Positions 21,069-32,055 of a stretch of DNA of 64,000 nt are shown piece after piece. Made by a program: the position numbers and the translations under genes. Source of the stretch: Galerina marginata. Lineage: Eukaryota; Basidiomycota; Agaricomycetes; Agaricales; Galerinaceae. Each line of letters starts with the position of its first letter. Position 1 is the first letter of the stretch. The notes below the pieces were generated by a model that did not search any database, was not told the origin of the DNA, and saw nothing but the letters and a program-made list of their open reading frames with translations. The stretch covers positions 2,418,001 to 2,482,000 of the forward strand of contig JAECYW010000003.1 of assembly GCA_023014335.1 (NCBI GenBank), given 5' to 3'.

Positions 21069-23001
21069 TTAAACAGTGACGGCCGAAGTACCGTCTTCCA
21101 TGAGTTCCACAGCCTTGAACCGATTTCGACTACCACCATTGTTCAGATATCTGCGCTTCGACCTGGGCCGATAGGGAGAAGGCGAAACGATAGGGACTCC
21201 GCGGTGTGCAGAAGGCGTTGGTGTAAAAAACGAGTTTGTATTGCTGACCAGGAAGGTTGCATCTTGATGTGGGGTAACTTCCGCGCCCATTCGTCTTGGA
21301 ATGAATACGCTGGCCTTAGGGTTGAGAGTTGGCCGGGTCGGGGTCAACTGCTCCTAGGAGGAGGTCAGGATTGCCAGACCAACGCAATTACTTGTTTCTT
21401 ACCGATGTCGTGGCAGTCATAATATCACTCCGCGGAGTACTTGCTATAGCCTCCAAAAACCACCGGTCGGATAAGTTCGAGCGTCCTGCTTGAGAAATAC
21501 GAAGTTGACTTATGGTCTCAGACCCCACGTCGCTAGTACGACCGCCAGACACTGTCACATCTTTAGATTGCTCAAGAAGAGGTCGAACATTTTCCAGCAA
21601 TATATCGCGAAGCAAATCTTCGCTGAGGAGCTGCCATGGTCATCTGGTTGAGAAACTAGGGTTGGGAATACCAAAATCACGAACATACCGAGTCATCAAA
21701 TTCCTCACCGTCTTCACTGATAATGGTGTACAGGTCAGACGAAGAGCACGCCTCCTGCAGTAGCACAAATCACCTTTGGTTAGCATCGAACTCGGAATGA
21801 AAGAACAAGATAGGCGTACATCTGACACACTGTTCTCGGCTGTTCGTTCTCGTTTTTCATCCGCTAAGCGAGCATCATCGTCTAAATAATATCCAGCAAG
21901 ATAAAACAAAAGTAGAGGCAACAAGGATAGTGCAAGGGAAGAAGCCATGAAGCATGTTGTAGACGCGAACTCGATCCAACCGCTTAAGACGTTCTTCTTA
22001 ACAGACGCAGAAGGAACTGTGCCAGAATTACAGCCACGCATGGGCAGAGAATCCGTGTAACTCTCCATTCCTGCGCCAGCGTGGGGTGCCGACACACAGG
22101 CTGACCCACGAAGCGGAAGGCCGTTCGAATAGGTCGTCTCTGGGGTACTGTCATAGTCCATGATACCTAAGTCGGCGAGTATGCGAGAGAGGATATCGTT
22201 TGGCTTGGCGGCGGTTGTGAGAGGCTGGTCGTCGCTGTAGAATGCAACCACAAAGCGTTTTAAAGCCAAGGAAACAAGAGAAAGGAGTAATAAAAGGGAT
22301 ATCCAATCGACTTTCCTCTTGTTGGTGCCATCTTGCGCTGAAGCGAGGAAAGAGGGCGGTGGTGGAGGTGGCGGGGAACCATCCTCAGAGGTAGGCTCGT
22401 TTCTTGAATCAAGGGTGTGCTTGATTTCGTTCGAGGATTCACTGAAGTCATTTGGACCACGCCCAGGTGGGTTTCCTCCCGAGTGCCCCGAAACGTCGAC
22501 TGGCGTATTAATCGGCCGATCTGGGGAAGGATTGAACGACGTAGATGCTACATCCGAGGGTGGTATTGATTGGAAAGAACCAGCAGCGGAGCGAGGCTGA
22601 GTCGAATCGCTGAGAGCCATGGCCTCTGTGACAACGGTTAAGGCGTTACAAAGAACGGGAGTAGCGACCGCTCTGAAATTAGGGTAACAATGATCCTGAT
22701 AAGTCGGTATATGAGAATCTTCGGCGCATGTCTTGGCAGGTGGCGAGGCGATCTTTTGAATGTCCTGGTATTTGGTTGCATTAACGGGCTCGTCAAACAC
22801 AGGCTTCTGGTGAGGCATGGCATCGTCCGAGGAAGGCTCGTCGATGATGAGGGCATAAAACCAGTAGCTAGTATACACCTCAATGATGTGCTTGATGATA
22901 ACAACACCAGCAGTTGCAGCGAGGTGAAAGATGATGGTGGATATATCCATGGCCATCCCGCCAGATGACGCTACAAGCTGGGCGGCACTAATCATTGACA
23001 T
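21069..23001 (-). CDS. three-TM membrane protein with a PAM2 motif
   Basis: Four exons read leftwards: 23001-21820, 21754-21689, 21630-21403, 21353-21069; 586 residues. Introns of 65, 58 and 49 nt have good GTACGC/GTATGT/GTAAGA donors. Hydrophobic segments lie at about residues 19-52, 220-245 and 340-375. A Pro-rich, Ser-rich, presumably cytosolic linker lies between the first and second. In the C-terminal part, residues 502-511 read LNPKASVFIP, which fits the PAM2 consensus (LNxxAxxFxP) that binds the MLLE domain of poly(A)-binding protein. I recognise no other domain. If the motif works, the protein would tether mRNA or PABP to a membrane, which is inference. The start ATG at 23001 is followed by a second at 22995. 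Confidence 0.72.
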
Positions 23002-24863
23002 TTTGCAAGCAGATGGAAGGGCGAGATGTCGGTTCTGAAGAAAGAAAATGTAAACAATGTCTAGGCGTGGTCTTATTCCTTGATACTTGCCGGAGCCATA
23101 TAAGGAGTGTAAGTGATCGACAGAAAACTCGATCAGCACGGAGGGCAGCGGGCGAACACTCGACCCTCAATGTGCCATGCACAAGACAGTTACACGCACG
23201 AACTTCATTCGACAACGGCCGACACCGTTCAGAAAGACGAACTTAAGGACCACAGGGAAAAGGAACAACGATCTTTGATGCAGGTCTTCGGGAAATGCTT
23301 GCGAGACGGTAACACAACATGATGGTCTATGAAAATATGCATTTGACACGGGTAATCTACAGGCCTGACAGGAAAGAAGCATGAGTAAAAAGGGTCATGA
23401 AAAGGAGTGCGCGAAGGATGAAGAATCAGAGAAGCCGATATTTTCATATTCCCCTCCATTAAACCGAGCCTCAGGTCTTCACAACTATTCCAAGACGAAA
23501 TAGTCGCGCAGAACCCCAACCGAAGTCAGGGCGACTCTGAATACCCGACAAGTGCAGGGTACTTCAACGAATGGATGAACTTTTTTTCGTCCCAATAGAA
23601 CAAGCAAGGAAACATCTGCTCACCAACTACAACTATGAAATGTGGTTCAAATTTTATACCGCACAGAGATACCTGAAAGGATATGAGTCAGTAAAGATTG
23701 GAAGAGTTCAAAATGGACAAGAGAATGGGTCAGAAAATTTTTTTGGTAAAAAGTGTTGTCCACAAGAGGTTGATTGCTCTCGTTCGGAAGCAGAACTGAG
23801 TTGATCATCACAAGATAATGGCTCAGAGAACCAAACGAAAAGAATGCGGACTCACCATCAAGCTAAAAGCACTGACCGTCAAGGTCGTCGTCGTCGTAGT
23901 AGAACAAACGAAAAATATTGGGCTTTATGCCAACTGTACAGTTTAATTCGATCCCCGACAGCCAAATAGACAACAATGATGCGGAGTTTAAAAGAAAATA
24001 TTTGTCGTGTTTTCTCTGCAGACTCTTCTCACTTCGCATCTTTTTCCTAGCGTATGTACGGTATCCGACATTCTAGCCAAATATCCTATACCGGTGAGTA
24101 GTTGTCTCGCTTTTCGTGGCGCTGATGATATTTTCCATCTTCGAGTCGGTGACGATTCTCGATGAACCACACTCGTAACATGCATCACCAACTGAGCCTC
24201 TTTTTCCCAACATTTATATCTCATTTCTAATTCTACCTCACCTTGTGCAATGCTGACCACACTTCCGATAGTTCTAACCGCCGACCGACTGCCTGACATC
24301 TGTTCAGACGACTCCTTGTGGATGACAGCAACGAGTGAAAGGTGGGTTGTCTAATTCTACTCCTCCGTATCTTCGTCTTTCTTCATCCCCCTATGATGAT
24401 TTATTTAATTAAACAAGCATATGTCCGAACATCCATGACGGACAACTTATTCTCGTCTGAGGGACTCTTTTCTCGGGAATAATTCTTTGATGATCTTTTG
24501 ATTGACCGACTTTATTTATTTAGGTGGGCTATTCCGTATAATTTTCGTACCCGTATGAAGCGCACCTATATGTACCCATTTTTTTTCCAATGACACCTAA
24601 TTCACATTCCATTTGCGCGCCTGTTACAGGCATATGAGTAGTTTCGAACAATGAGATCTCCGCGAAATTAAAATTATGCTGACTGATGGACATCCGACAG
24701 CATCGTCTAAATCCATGAACTATAGCCTTGGGTTGCACCTAGGTACATCAATCTGGAAACTGGAAGAGAAGCTGGAAGGCATCAATACCATCCACAAATT
24801 CCGGGCCCTGGCCCGCCTTCAGCTTCTTCCTACCAGGCATATCTGGAACAGAAATTTGGTTTT
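23002..24863. other. gene-free stretch
   Basis: The left part is the promoter region of the PAM2 membrane protein; the right end is the 3' region of the SET gene. Open frames are short, AT-rich and without motifs. No repeats with defined ends seen. Confidence 0.5.
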
Positions 24864-26133
24864 TCAGTACTTCAACCCTCTGAACCAGGAAAAGTGTTCA
24901 CATTCGCGTTGCCGCTTCCTCCAAGCCCATTTCTTGATCCTTTTTTCCGGATCGACTAGCCATTCTTCAAACTTCCTCGCCACTGCAGGGTCCTCCACCT
25001 GGTTCAACGCGACAACCCTCTTTCCCCATTCTCTGAATGCACTGATATCACCGAGCATCGAATAGCACATAGCAATCTCCTCGATGAAAAGGTTTTGCAA
25101 TCCATGCATGCCTTCCTTCTCGATAAGAGAGAGTGCTTCCATGTGGGAGGAAATAACAATATCGTCCGTTCTTGCCAGATCTGTGCTCCATTTCTTGTAT
25201 CCCAGATGTGTGAATATCCAGGTTCCAAGTTGGGCTCTATCGGCATCTGACGTCGCTATTTGCGAAAGTTCGTCTAAAGTAAAGTCCGATTGTTTAGCTC
25301 GAGGGTCGAGGGATTGGCGGATGTTGCACCATGGGCAGTCGCACGTGAAGCGATAGTTTTTCTGAAGAATAGATATTCGTGTTTCGCGAGGGAGAACAGG
25401 GTTAATATATGGCTTGTGGATCTCCTCGCCCGTTGCGATTGGCCGAAGAGCATATAGCGATTCAGTCAAACTGGCAAGATCCCACTTGACAGCAGCATTT
25501 GGACCGCAACTAGAAATCGTAAAAGAGCATTAAGTAAATGAGACCTAGACGCTAAGGATTGACAAAAAACCTGTGGTTTGCGCGATTGATCAAAGGGTAA
25601 ACGCCTCCATAAATTTCCTTCTTCTCTTGGGATATCTTTTCCTTCGGATCCAATTCTAAGACCAACGCATTCGTCCTAACAATACCCTCCACCGGGCTCT
25701 CGCACTCCTCCTTCGGCCTTGAATTCGCCATCGACAACAGCTCCGTTCTTCTTTCTTCCGACAAGCGATTTCCGAGCTCATTGTACACCTCGGCCGGGAA
25801 CTTGCCACTTGGTAGTATTAATGCAGGATGCTCTGCGGCGATTAGTTCTCCAGCTGGTATGTCCCGTATTGCAAACATTCCAGCACCCTTATAGGCGGTT
25901 TGACGGACGCAAAAACTTGGGTTGTCGTTAGGTTTATTGGCGAATGGAAGTGGGTTGGGCAGGAAAGGTATGAGATCGGGATCCAGTAGGCAAGATATTT
26001 CTGCTTCATGTCCTGTGGCAGATGGGAGGGTTACAATGTGTAGTTTATACGTCCGTGCTCCCAACGTGCAGGTATCTATGCCATTAGTTCGAGGGTGAAT
26101 TTTCTCAAAAAATTGTCCTGTATTAGTTTCCAT
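24864..26133 (-). CDS. SET-domain protein (SMYD/SETD5-like fungal type)
   Basis: Two exons read leftwards, 26133-25571 and 25509-24864, giving 402 residues. The 61-nt intron (GTTTTT donor, CTAG acceptor) interrupts the codon for Ser188 in the catalytic SET signature NHSCGPN (186-192), so splicing is required for the domain. The SET core begins near residue 70 with KGAGMFAIRDIPAGELI. After NHSCGPN come GEEIHKPYIN and the post-SET-like zinc ligands CDCPWC near 240. No MYND finger is present. SMYD-like proteins methylate lysines on histones or other proteins. Enzyme activity is likely because the AdoMet-binding and catalytic motifs are intact; the substrate is unknown. Confidence 0.88.
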
Positions 26134-26665
26134 CCACGATCAATCCACGATTACGATTGAAACCTGTTCGCCAGAAACAGAATAGCAACAGAATAGTTAG
26201 GTTTGACCCAATATCACAAAAGAAAGAAAGATGAAACCCGACCACCTGAATTGCGATGGTTAGACGGACCTCTGGTAGGTATAAGACTAAGTAGTAGGGC
26301 CTAAGGGATAGAGATTATATGCTGTTGATAAAATGCTGAATCTTGTCGTGTTTTCGGCTTTCGCCGTGAGATAAGATTGTGTCACGTGGAAAGTAAACCG
26401 GACAGAAATAGACAAGTTGTTACCAAATCGAGAATCACCTCGAATAATTTGTCAATGAAAGCAGCAGTTTGGTATAGATTTGAATTTGGTTATTCATTGG
26501 GAAAACGTAAGCTATCCAGCCCTAAATATATTCTATGCTATCGTCGTAACAAAGCAATCCTCTATGACCAGCACTGTGAGTTGAAGCCGCATCAAGGGCT
26601 CAAGTAAGTACCCACGAATGGAGCTAAACCGTGAATGACCTGCATCCTTCGTAGTCCCGACATCA
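26134..26665. other. intergenic
   Basis: Promoter side of the SET gene (left) and 3' untranslated region of the LRAT-like gene (right). No coding sequence or repeat recognised. Confidence 0.55.
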
Positions 26666-27890
26666 TCAAGTAGAAACTTGCCAATAGGTAGGGAGAGTGT
26701 TGTAGTGGGTGGGGTTGTAGGGGTACGCCTCGTGCACATTCTGGCCACCAAAATTGTGGTATTGGTTGATCGCAGCGCTGTATGCCAGAGCCTGGGTCGT
26801 ATGCGCTATGTGTTGCGCAAATTGAATTTGCTGCACCGCATGCATCTGATAGGCTCCCATATCTGCTGGGAGAGTGGCACGCCTGTAATCCGTGACTTGA
26901 CCATGGTAGGATTCAGGTTCGGCATAGAGCGGTTGGGGGCTGTACGGCTGCCCGTACACCCCGAAATGTGGCGGGGCTGCGTATGTGAAATTTGGCATAG
27001 CATGATTGTTTTGAGGTCCAGTTTCTACTTGAGGGGCCGTAGGTGTATGAGATGCGTGTAACTGCTCTCGCGAACTGGCTTCGAGGCTGGGGGCTTGGTT
27101 GTTCGCGCCGTTGTGATCCGAACCAACCACCTGGTTCGGAGGAGCGATAATGGGAAGTTGGGTCTGATAGGGAATGCTCGGTGGGTGATACTGCACGACT
27201 GCTTGAGATGTGGCGTTGACTGGCTGATTTGTATGCGGGTCGTACGGCGCTTGCGCCGGGTGTTGGTTGCCAAGGTTGGGAGCTTTATGGGCCGTGAAGA
27301 GTATAATTCCTTTGGCAACAGTTGTTCCATCGTTATCTTGGTGGTGGTGGTGGTGGTGATGGTGAAGATGGAAGGGACTCTTGACATGGAAGTCGAATCC
27401 CATCTGCTGCCAGCCAAGCTTTATCTTCTTAAATTTGTCCGAGAACGGAGTAATCCACTCGTCCTGCCAGTGGTCGATTTGTTGGGAAATTGTCCTGGCC
27501 TTCGTTTCTGTCGCATCACAGATATTTTCTACCAAAATCACAACAAAGTGCTGGCAGTTGTTCTCCAGTACATGATACTTCTTGTCCATTTTGGCGATCG
27601 CGCCTTCAGCTGAACAGGTATGAGAATACAGGCCGACATCGATAAATGAGAAAAAAAAATACCGTGCGCTTTGACTTCATCGTCAGAGAGCGGCGTCTTC
27701 CCTAGATAGGTTTCCGATGTCCAGTCGTCAGCCTTGTAATCCCCGTATCCAAGTTCGATGTGTTCCTCGTGGGGGACCAATTCGTAGTACTTGTCTCCGA
27801 TCCGCAAGCCCCTGCAATTTTCCCTAAACGGAGGAGCCAGTGCCCGACTGCACGCTTAACGAGGGTTATGGAATGGCTGTTTTCCATCAT
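26666..27890 (-). CDS. LRAT/NlpC-P60-like protein, possibly frame-damaged
   Basis: The two clear exons, read leftwards, are about 27811-27663 and 27609-26666 (53-nt intron). They encode RIGDKYYELVPHEE, then KYHVLENNCQHFVVIL. The latter matches the catalytic Cys-containing motif of LRAT/H-rev107-type hydrolases (NCxHFV). A His-rich run of eight and a 190-residue Pro/Gln/Asn/His-rich tail follow. The expected N-terminus, with the first catalytic His (HSITLVKRAVGHW), starts at the ATG at 27890 but lies in a different frame. No intron in between can reconcile the frames: the only GT is 18 nt from the AG. Either one base is missing or extra near 27811-27835, or the gene is a recent pseudogene. LRAT-like members act as acyltransferases or thiol hydrolases; activity here is uncertain. 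Confidence 0.55.
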
Positions 27891-28663
27891 GTAGCGAAGC
27901 ACGAACACGTTTAGGATGAAGGCGAAGGGGGGTCTGATGCTCTAGGACTCAAGCAAGTGAGGGAATTTTGGGCGAGCCCAAGGGGCGCGTTGTCTCGCTC
28001 GTTAAATTGGACACGATAAGAATCAGTTGTCGCGAAGAAGTTGACCAACCGGGGTCGCCTACGGTTGGGGACTCGACACGTTTAAAGGGGACTCGACACG
28101 TTTAAACGATCTCCAACAGGAAGTTGGATGGTTAAGTGATTGTGTGATAGGCCAGTAGTATGGGCTGAGATGATGAAAGTAGATGAAAGTCAAGTGACGA
28201 TGATGACGGGGACAGGAGCTCAAGTATTGAGGAGACATGAAGGGCAGCCTCGAGATCCGAGCTCGCGCAGGCACGAGGCAAAGCACGGAGACCTGCCATA
28301 TTTGAGGATGTTCAAGTTCGATATTTTTGGTGGCGATGATGGGTTAAGGGTTATTCGCAATCAAAAAGTAAGACGTTTAATAAAAGAAAATGCCAATCCT
28401 AAAGCTGATAATCGCGAATGGCGATGAACGAGGTGTAAACAGGAGCCTTCTGATGGTCCTTGAGGTTGACTGCGAATTTACGGCACATCAAATTGAGACG
28501 GTAAAATGAGGTCATAAGAACAATCTTGGGACAAACTCCAGTACTAGAGAAGGAAATCCAGGTCATACTTCGTGTAGTAACTAGTCGTAGTGGGATCGAT
28601 GCAATGTCGTGGTCCGTCCAACTTTCTTCCATTTCAATCCGAGTCAACGCCAGAGAGTGTGTT
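27891..28663. other. intergenic
   Basis: Contains the upstream region of the LRAT-like gene, with a 20-bp tandem duplication at 28067-28106, and the 3' region of the small membrane protein gene. No gene seen. Confidence 0.5.
28067..28106 (+). repeat. perfect 20-bp tandem duplication
   Basis: Two head-to-tail copies of GGGGACTCGACACGTTTAAA (28067-28086 and 28087-28106). Each contains the short palindrome TTTAAA and a CGACACG core. They sit about 180 bp upstream of the LRAT-like gene's first ATG. Confidence 0.9.
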
Positions 28664-29448
28664 TCACCAGTCCCCTTGCATCGAGACAAGGTGGCTGAGA
28701 ATGACAGCTCTTCTCTCCTCTTTTTGGCCGATGGCGAATACTCCTGCTACGAAAGGGAGGGCGGCGCCTCCTGCCACTGTTACCACGATCGCTACAGCCC
28801 TTGGCTGTTGTGTCCAAACGTAAACGTAGATTCCTACGAACATGCAAACCACTCCGACGATGAGCAGTGGTAAGGGGCTGAAGAGGGAAAAGCTCATCCA
28901 TGCATAAAGTATCCTTTCATGCAGAGGGAGAACCGGTTGTGCGTTCATTCTTCCTTCCTCCGGATTTCCCTGCTTATCCGACGAAGAACTGCGAGATGGC
29001 ATTCGTTTCTCCGCTTGTCTGTTCTTTTGATCGAGTGCGGTCTCGAATCGGTCCTTCTCTTCTTCCGAAAGCCGTTGCAACCAACGCGCTGTAAGGAAGG
29101 AGAGGGAAGCTGCCATGAGATCCAAGATGAGACCTCCGACGTAGAACGCATTGATTGCTTGAATTGCAACGCTCTGATCAGTCATAGTAAGCGTGGTGCT
29201 CATTATTTGTGACTGAATCGCCGCTATGAATGTACCCTGCGTTTACACAACGATCGAATAGAATCAGTTGGTAGGAATGCACAAAAGAGGTATTCGCATA
29301 CCGCAAGTGCTGCAAGATCGAACCCCTTGCTAAGGAGGTCGAGATGGGGTCGATCATTGTTGCTTGCAGGAGCAGTCCTATCAGGTGAGCGAGTAGCCAC
29401 CGGAGAAGCATATGGAGGAGTAGTAGGGGAGATGTCTTGACCTGGCAT
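28664..29448 (-). CDS. uncharacterised multi-pass membrane protein
   Basis: Two exons read leftwards, 29448-29302 and 29236-28664, with a 65-nt intron (GTATGC donor, GCAG acceptor); 239 residues. The N-terminal 45 residues are polar. Hydrophobic stretches follow at about residues 43-60 (FDLAALAGTFIAAI), 78-100 (FYVGGLILDLMAASLSFLTA), 163-187 (LPLLIVGVVCMFVGIYVYVW) and 193-215. A charged loop with a Glu/Lys-rich helix (SEEEKDRFETALDQKN) separates the second and third. The composition resembles small lineage-specific agaricomycete membrane proteins. I recognise no named domain and propose no function. Confidence 0.75.
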
Positions 29449-30441
29449 TGTAAAGAGGCGATAGTGGTGGTAGTGTCGACACAAAACCCTCTTACTAAAG
29501 TCCCTTCCTTAAGAGGGCGATTTAACTGATCACATTGATTAGGATTCAGGAACGACGCAAAAACCTTTTACACTCACGTTTCATATGGATGGGTGTTATG
29601 ATGAAACTAGTAGTAGTGGCGCTTCCTGCTTTTGCGAAGCCTTGAAGCGCTTGAAATATGGCTTTCATCCTCATGACTCGTTGGATGCACGTTTTTCTTC
29701 ATTGTGTAGTTCATTTACGTCTACTGTTCAGTAAGTAGGAGAGATAAAGCCTGTGGTATGAACAAAATCAGCAAGCAATTAGCTGAAGGTTCGTATGAAA
29801 TCAATTCACAATTTCATTCCCGAGTAATTACCTCGTGGACGTCAGCTCTCTTCGATGCCAGAGGCTGAAGGTGCAGTGGCGCACATAGAGCTCGAGTTCT
29901 CGTTTCATGTTTGCCGAATCCGACATGGAAGTCGAGTCAATTGATGTTAATGAAGCCTAAAAAAAGCGAAAGTGTTCCGCGGGTCTGCAACTTGTCATAA
30001 GCATGAAACCAAGAGTCGCGGGCGGTACGGGTGAGGAGGTGAAGGATGGGTGAAGGATACAGTACCGTGGGTTATAAATAAATTTGGAATCCGCAATCGG
30101 AAGGTGCCATCGAGACTCAGACTCTATCCATCACTGTATACTACTTGTTGCACGTTGTCGAAGCCAGCCTCGGAGAGAGAAAACACCCCAGGACAGCAAG
30201 TTCAGGTCTCATACTTCAGAAGGAAATGCTGTCAAATATCGGGAATTGACAACCCTAGGCCTGCTCAAGCCTCGTTGGTGATTCAAGTGACAAACTATCT
30301 AGAGACGCAAGGCAGCAGTCACCAAGCGACAGCACGAAAGTCGTGGTAACGTCGTGTCTTTCTGTGCTCAAGGAGTGGCCTTGCATCCGTACTAGAGCCT
30401 TCTTCGACCGCCTTCCATATTAGCGACACGATTACCGCACT
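29449..30441. other. intergenic between divergent genes
   Basis: Shared upstream region of the membrane protein gene (-) and the lipase gene (+). An open frame at 30050-30349 has no recognisable features and unlikely codon content, so it is not called. No repeats seen. Confidence 0.5.
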
Positions 30442-31623
30442 ATGCTCAAGAGTCTGGCTTCAAGTATCCGGGGTTCTCGACAGGTAAAAGAAAACCAACA
30501 CCCTTCACAAGAAGCGGAGCGAGAGGAGAATTTCCGATGGTTGTCCAAATACTTCGCAGCCTCTGCCCCACGACCCTTGAAATTATCGGACCGTGTCGAT
30601 GCACCTCTCCAAAACGAATTGTCGGAAATAGGTCAGTTTGCTGAAGTCGCGCATGGGTCCTTTGACCCGCGATTTATTTGGAAATACATGGCAAATCTAT
30701 GCGAAAGCGGCTATCCACTCTGTCAATATCTAGCCCTTGCACAATCGGAGCTAGTTTCCGTCTTCTACGGCACGGTTTCGAATCTCCAGTGCTATATCGC
30801 CTATCGGCCTGACGAAGAACAGCTTGTTGTGGCTTTTTCGGGCACGTCATCGCTTGCTCAAGCTGGCCAAGCTCTCAATGCAACGAAAGTTCGGTATCAG
30901 TGGGGCGAAGAGACTTACGTGCACGCGGGATTTTGGAAGATGTATTCAGGAATACGGACGGAAGCGCTCTCCAAGCTTGGAGTTGCATTGAAGCAATATT
31001 CGAATATTCAGCAAATTGTTTTGACGGGCCATAGCATGGGAGCCGTCATGGCCTCCCTCCTTTGCCTTGACCTTCTCCAAGGTCAGATCCCTGTAACAAA
31101 CGGCGCCTCATCCCCGTCCCTTCCGCTAATTAAGATGGTTGGATTCGGTGCTCCAAGAGTTGGCAACGATGCCCTCGCTCAGTTGTGGAACGAGCTAACC
31201 AGCCGGCCTGGAGTTGAAGAATACTCCATCAGAAATTATAACGACGGTAAAGTACTCATATGCGAAATTATATAGTATTCTTACCCTTGCATAGGCGTTC
31301 CTGTTGTGCCTCCACGCAGCCTGGGTTATCGTCACCTATCCCGCAACCCGCTCTACCTCTCACATTCTCAACTCTGGCGTATTTCGCAGGATCAGTCCGA
31401 GCACTCACTATTTAAACTGGACCCAGAAGCCACTCTCGGTGCTCAAAACCCATATCCGATGGGAGGCCATAATTATTACAACGACCGGAATATAGAATTG
31501 CTTCAGAGAAGGATGGAGTGGTTTCAACCGCACGCGGAGGATGACACATGGGATACCCTTAAACGCCGATTCGACGAAAGGCTGCAGGAGGCCAAGCAAC
31601 AGACAAGCTTGTCGAAAAATTAG
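30442..31623 (+). CDS. class 3 (alpha/beta-hydrolase) lipase-like protein
   Basis: Two exons, 30442-31246 and 31295-31623 (48-nt intron, GTAAAG donor, TAG acceptor), giving 377 residues. The nucleophile elbow is GHSMG at about 196-200 (Ser198), preceded by an ILTGHS-type strand. An oxyanion-side strand VVAFSGTSS lies near 130. The expected acid is the Asp of NYNDG near 268, and the His of MGGHNYY near 325 completes the triad. FGAPRVGN before the Asp is the standard lipase-3 motif. No signal peptide or transmembrane helix is present, so an intracellular esterase or lipase is inferred, with acylglycerols as likely substrates. The gene is convergent with the coiled-coil gene downstream. Confidence 0.9.
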
Positions 31624-32055
31624 ATATGTAAGGCATGATTGACCACCCGTAATTCTATGTTCTCGGCTCTGGGGCTACATTATTTGCATTATTTCGCTCA
31701 ATCTATATTATACTGTAGAAACAAATATACTATGTAATTACTGAACCCCTTGTTCACGCAAAGGACTGTGCTTATCCCATTCGTTACATAAAAAATCAGA
31801 TTCAACAACCAAAGTAGCTACTTGATACAAGGATAAATACACAATGCGTTATGTGTGAATGTATGCAACGAAACCAATGCGTATCTGCGCGTAAGTATGC
31901 CAGTAAGTAAATAAGGTCTGTCTGAGGGTTGGTGGGAATACAAAAATGGGGGTCGTGTTGTCGTTATAGTCATGAGGGTTTCCAATAGTCGGAAACCAAT
32001 TTTCTCGAGGGATGGAAGAAATCACGGAACCACAACAGTAAAGCCTGCAGGTCAT
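31624..32055. other. intergenic between convergent genes
   Basis: AT-rich sequence holding the 3' ends of the lipase (+) and the coiled-coil protein (-). Nothing else seen. Confidence 0.6.

Noticed and set aside
23571..23804. 77-codon plus-strand open frame with protein-like composition.
   Set aside because: Isolated, AT-rich, no splice partners and no recognisable domain.
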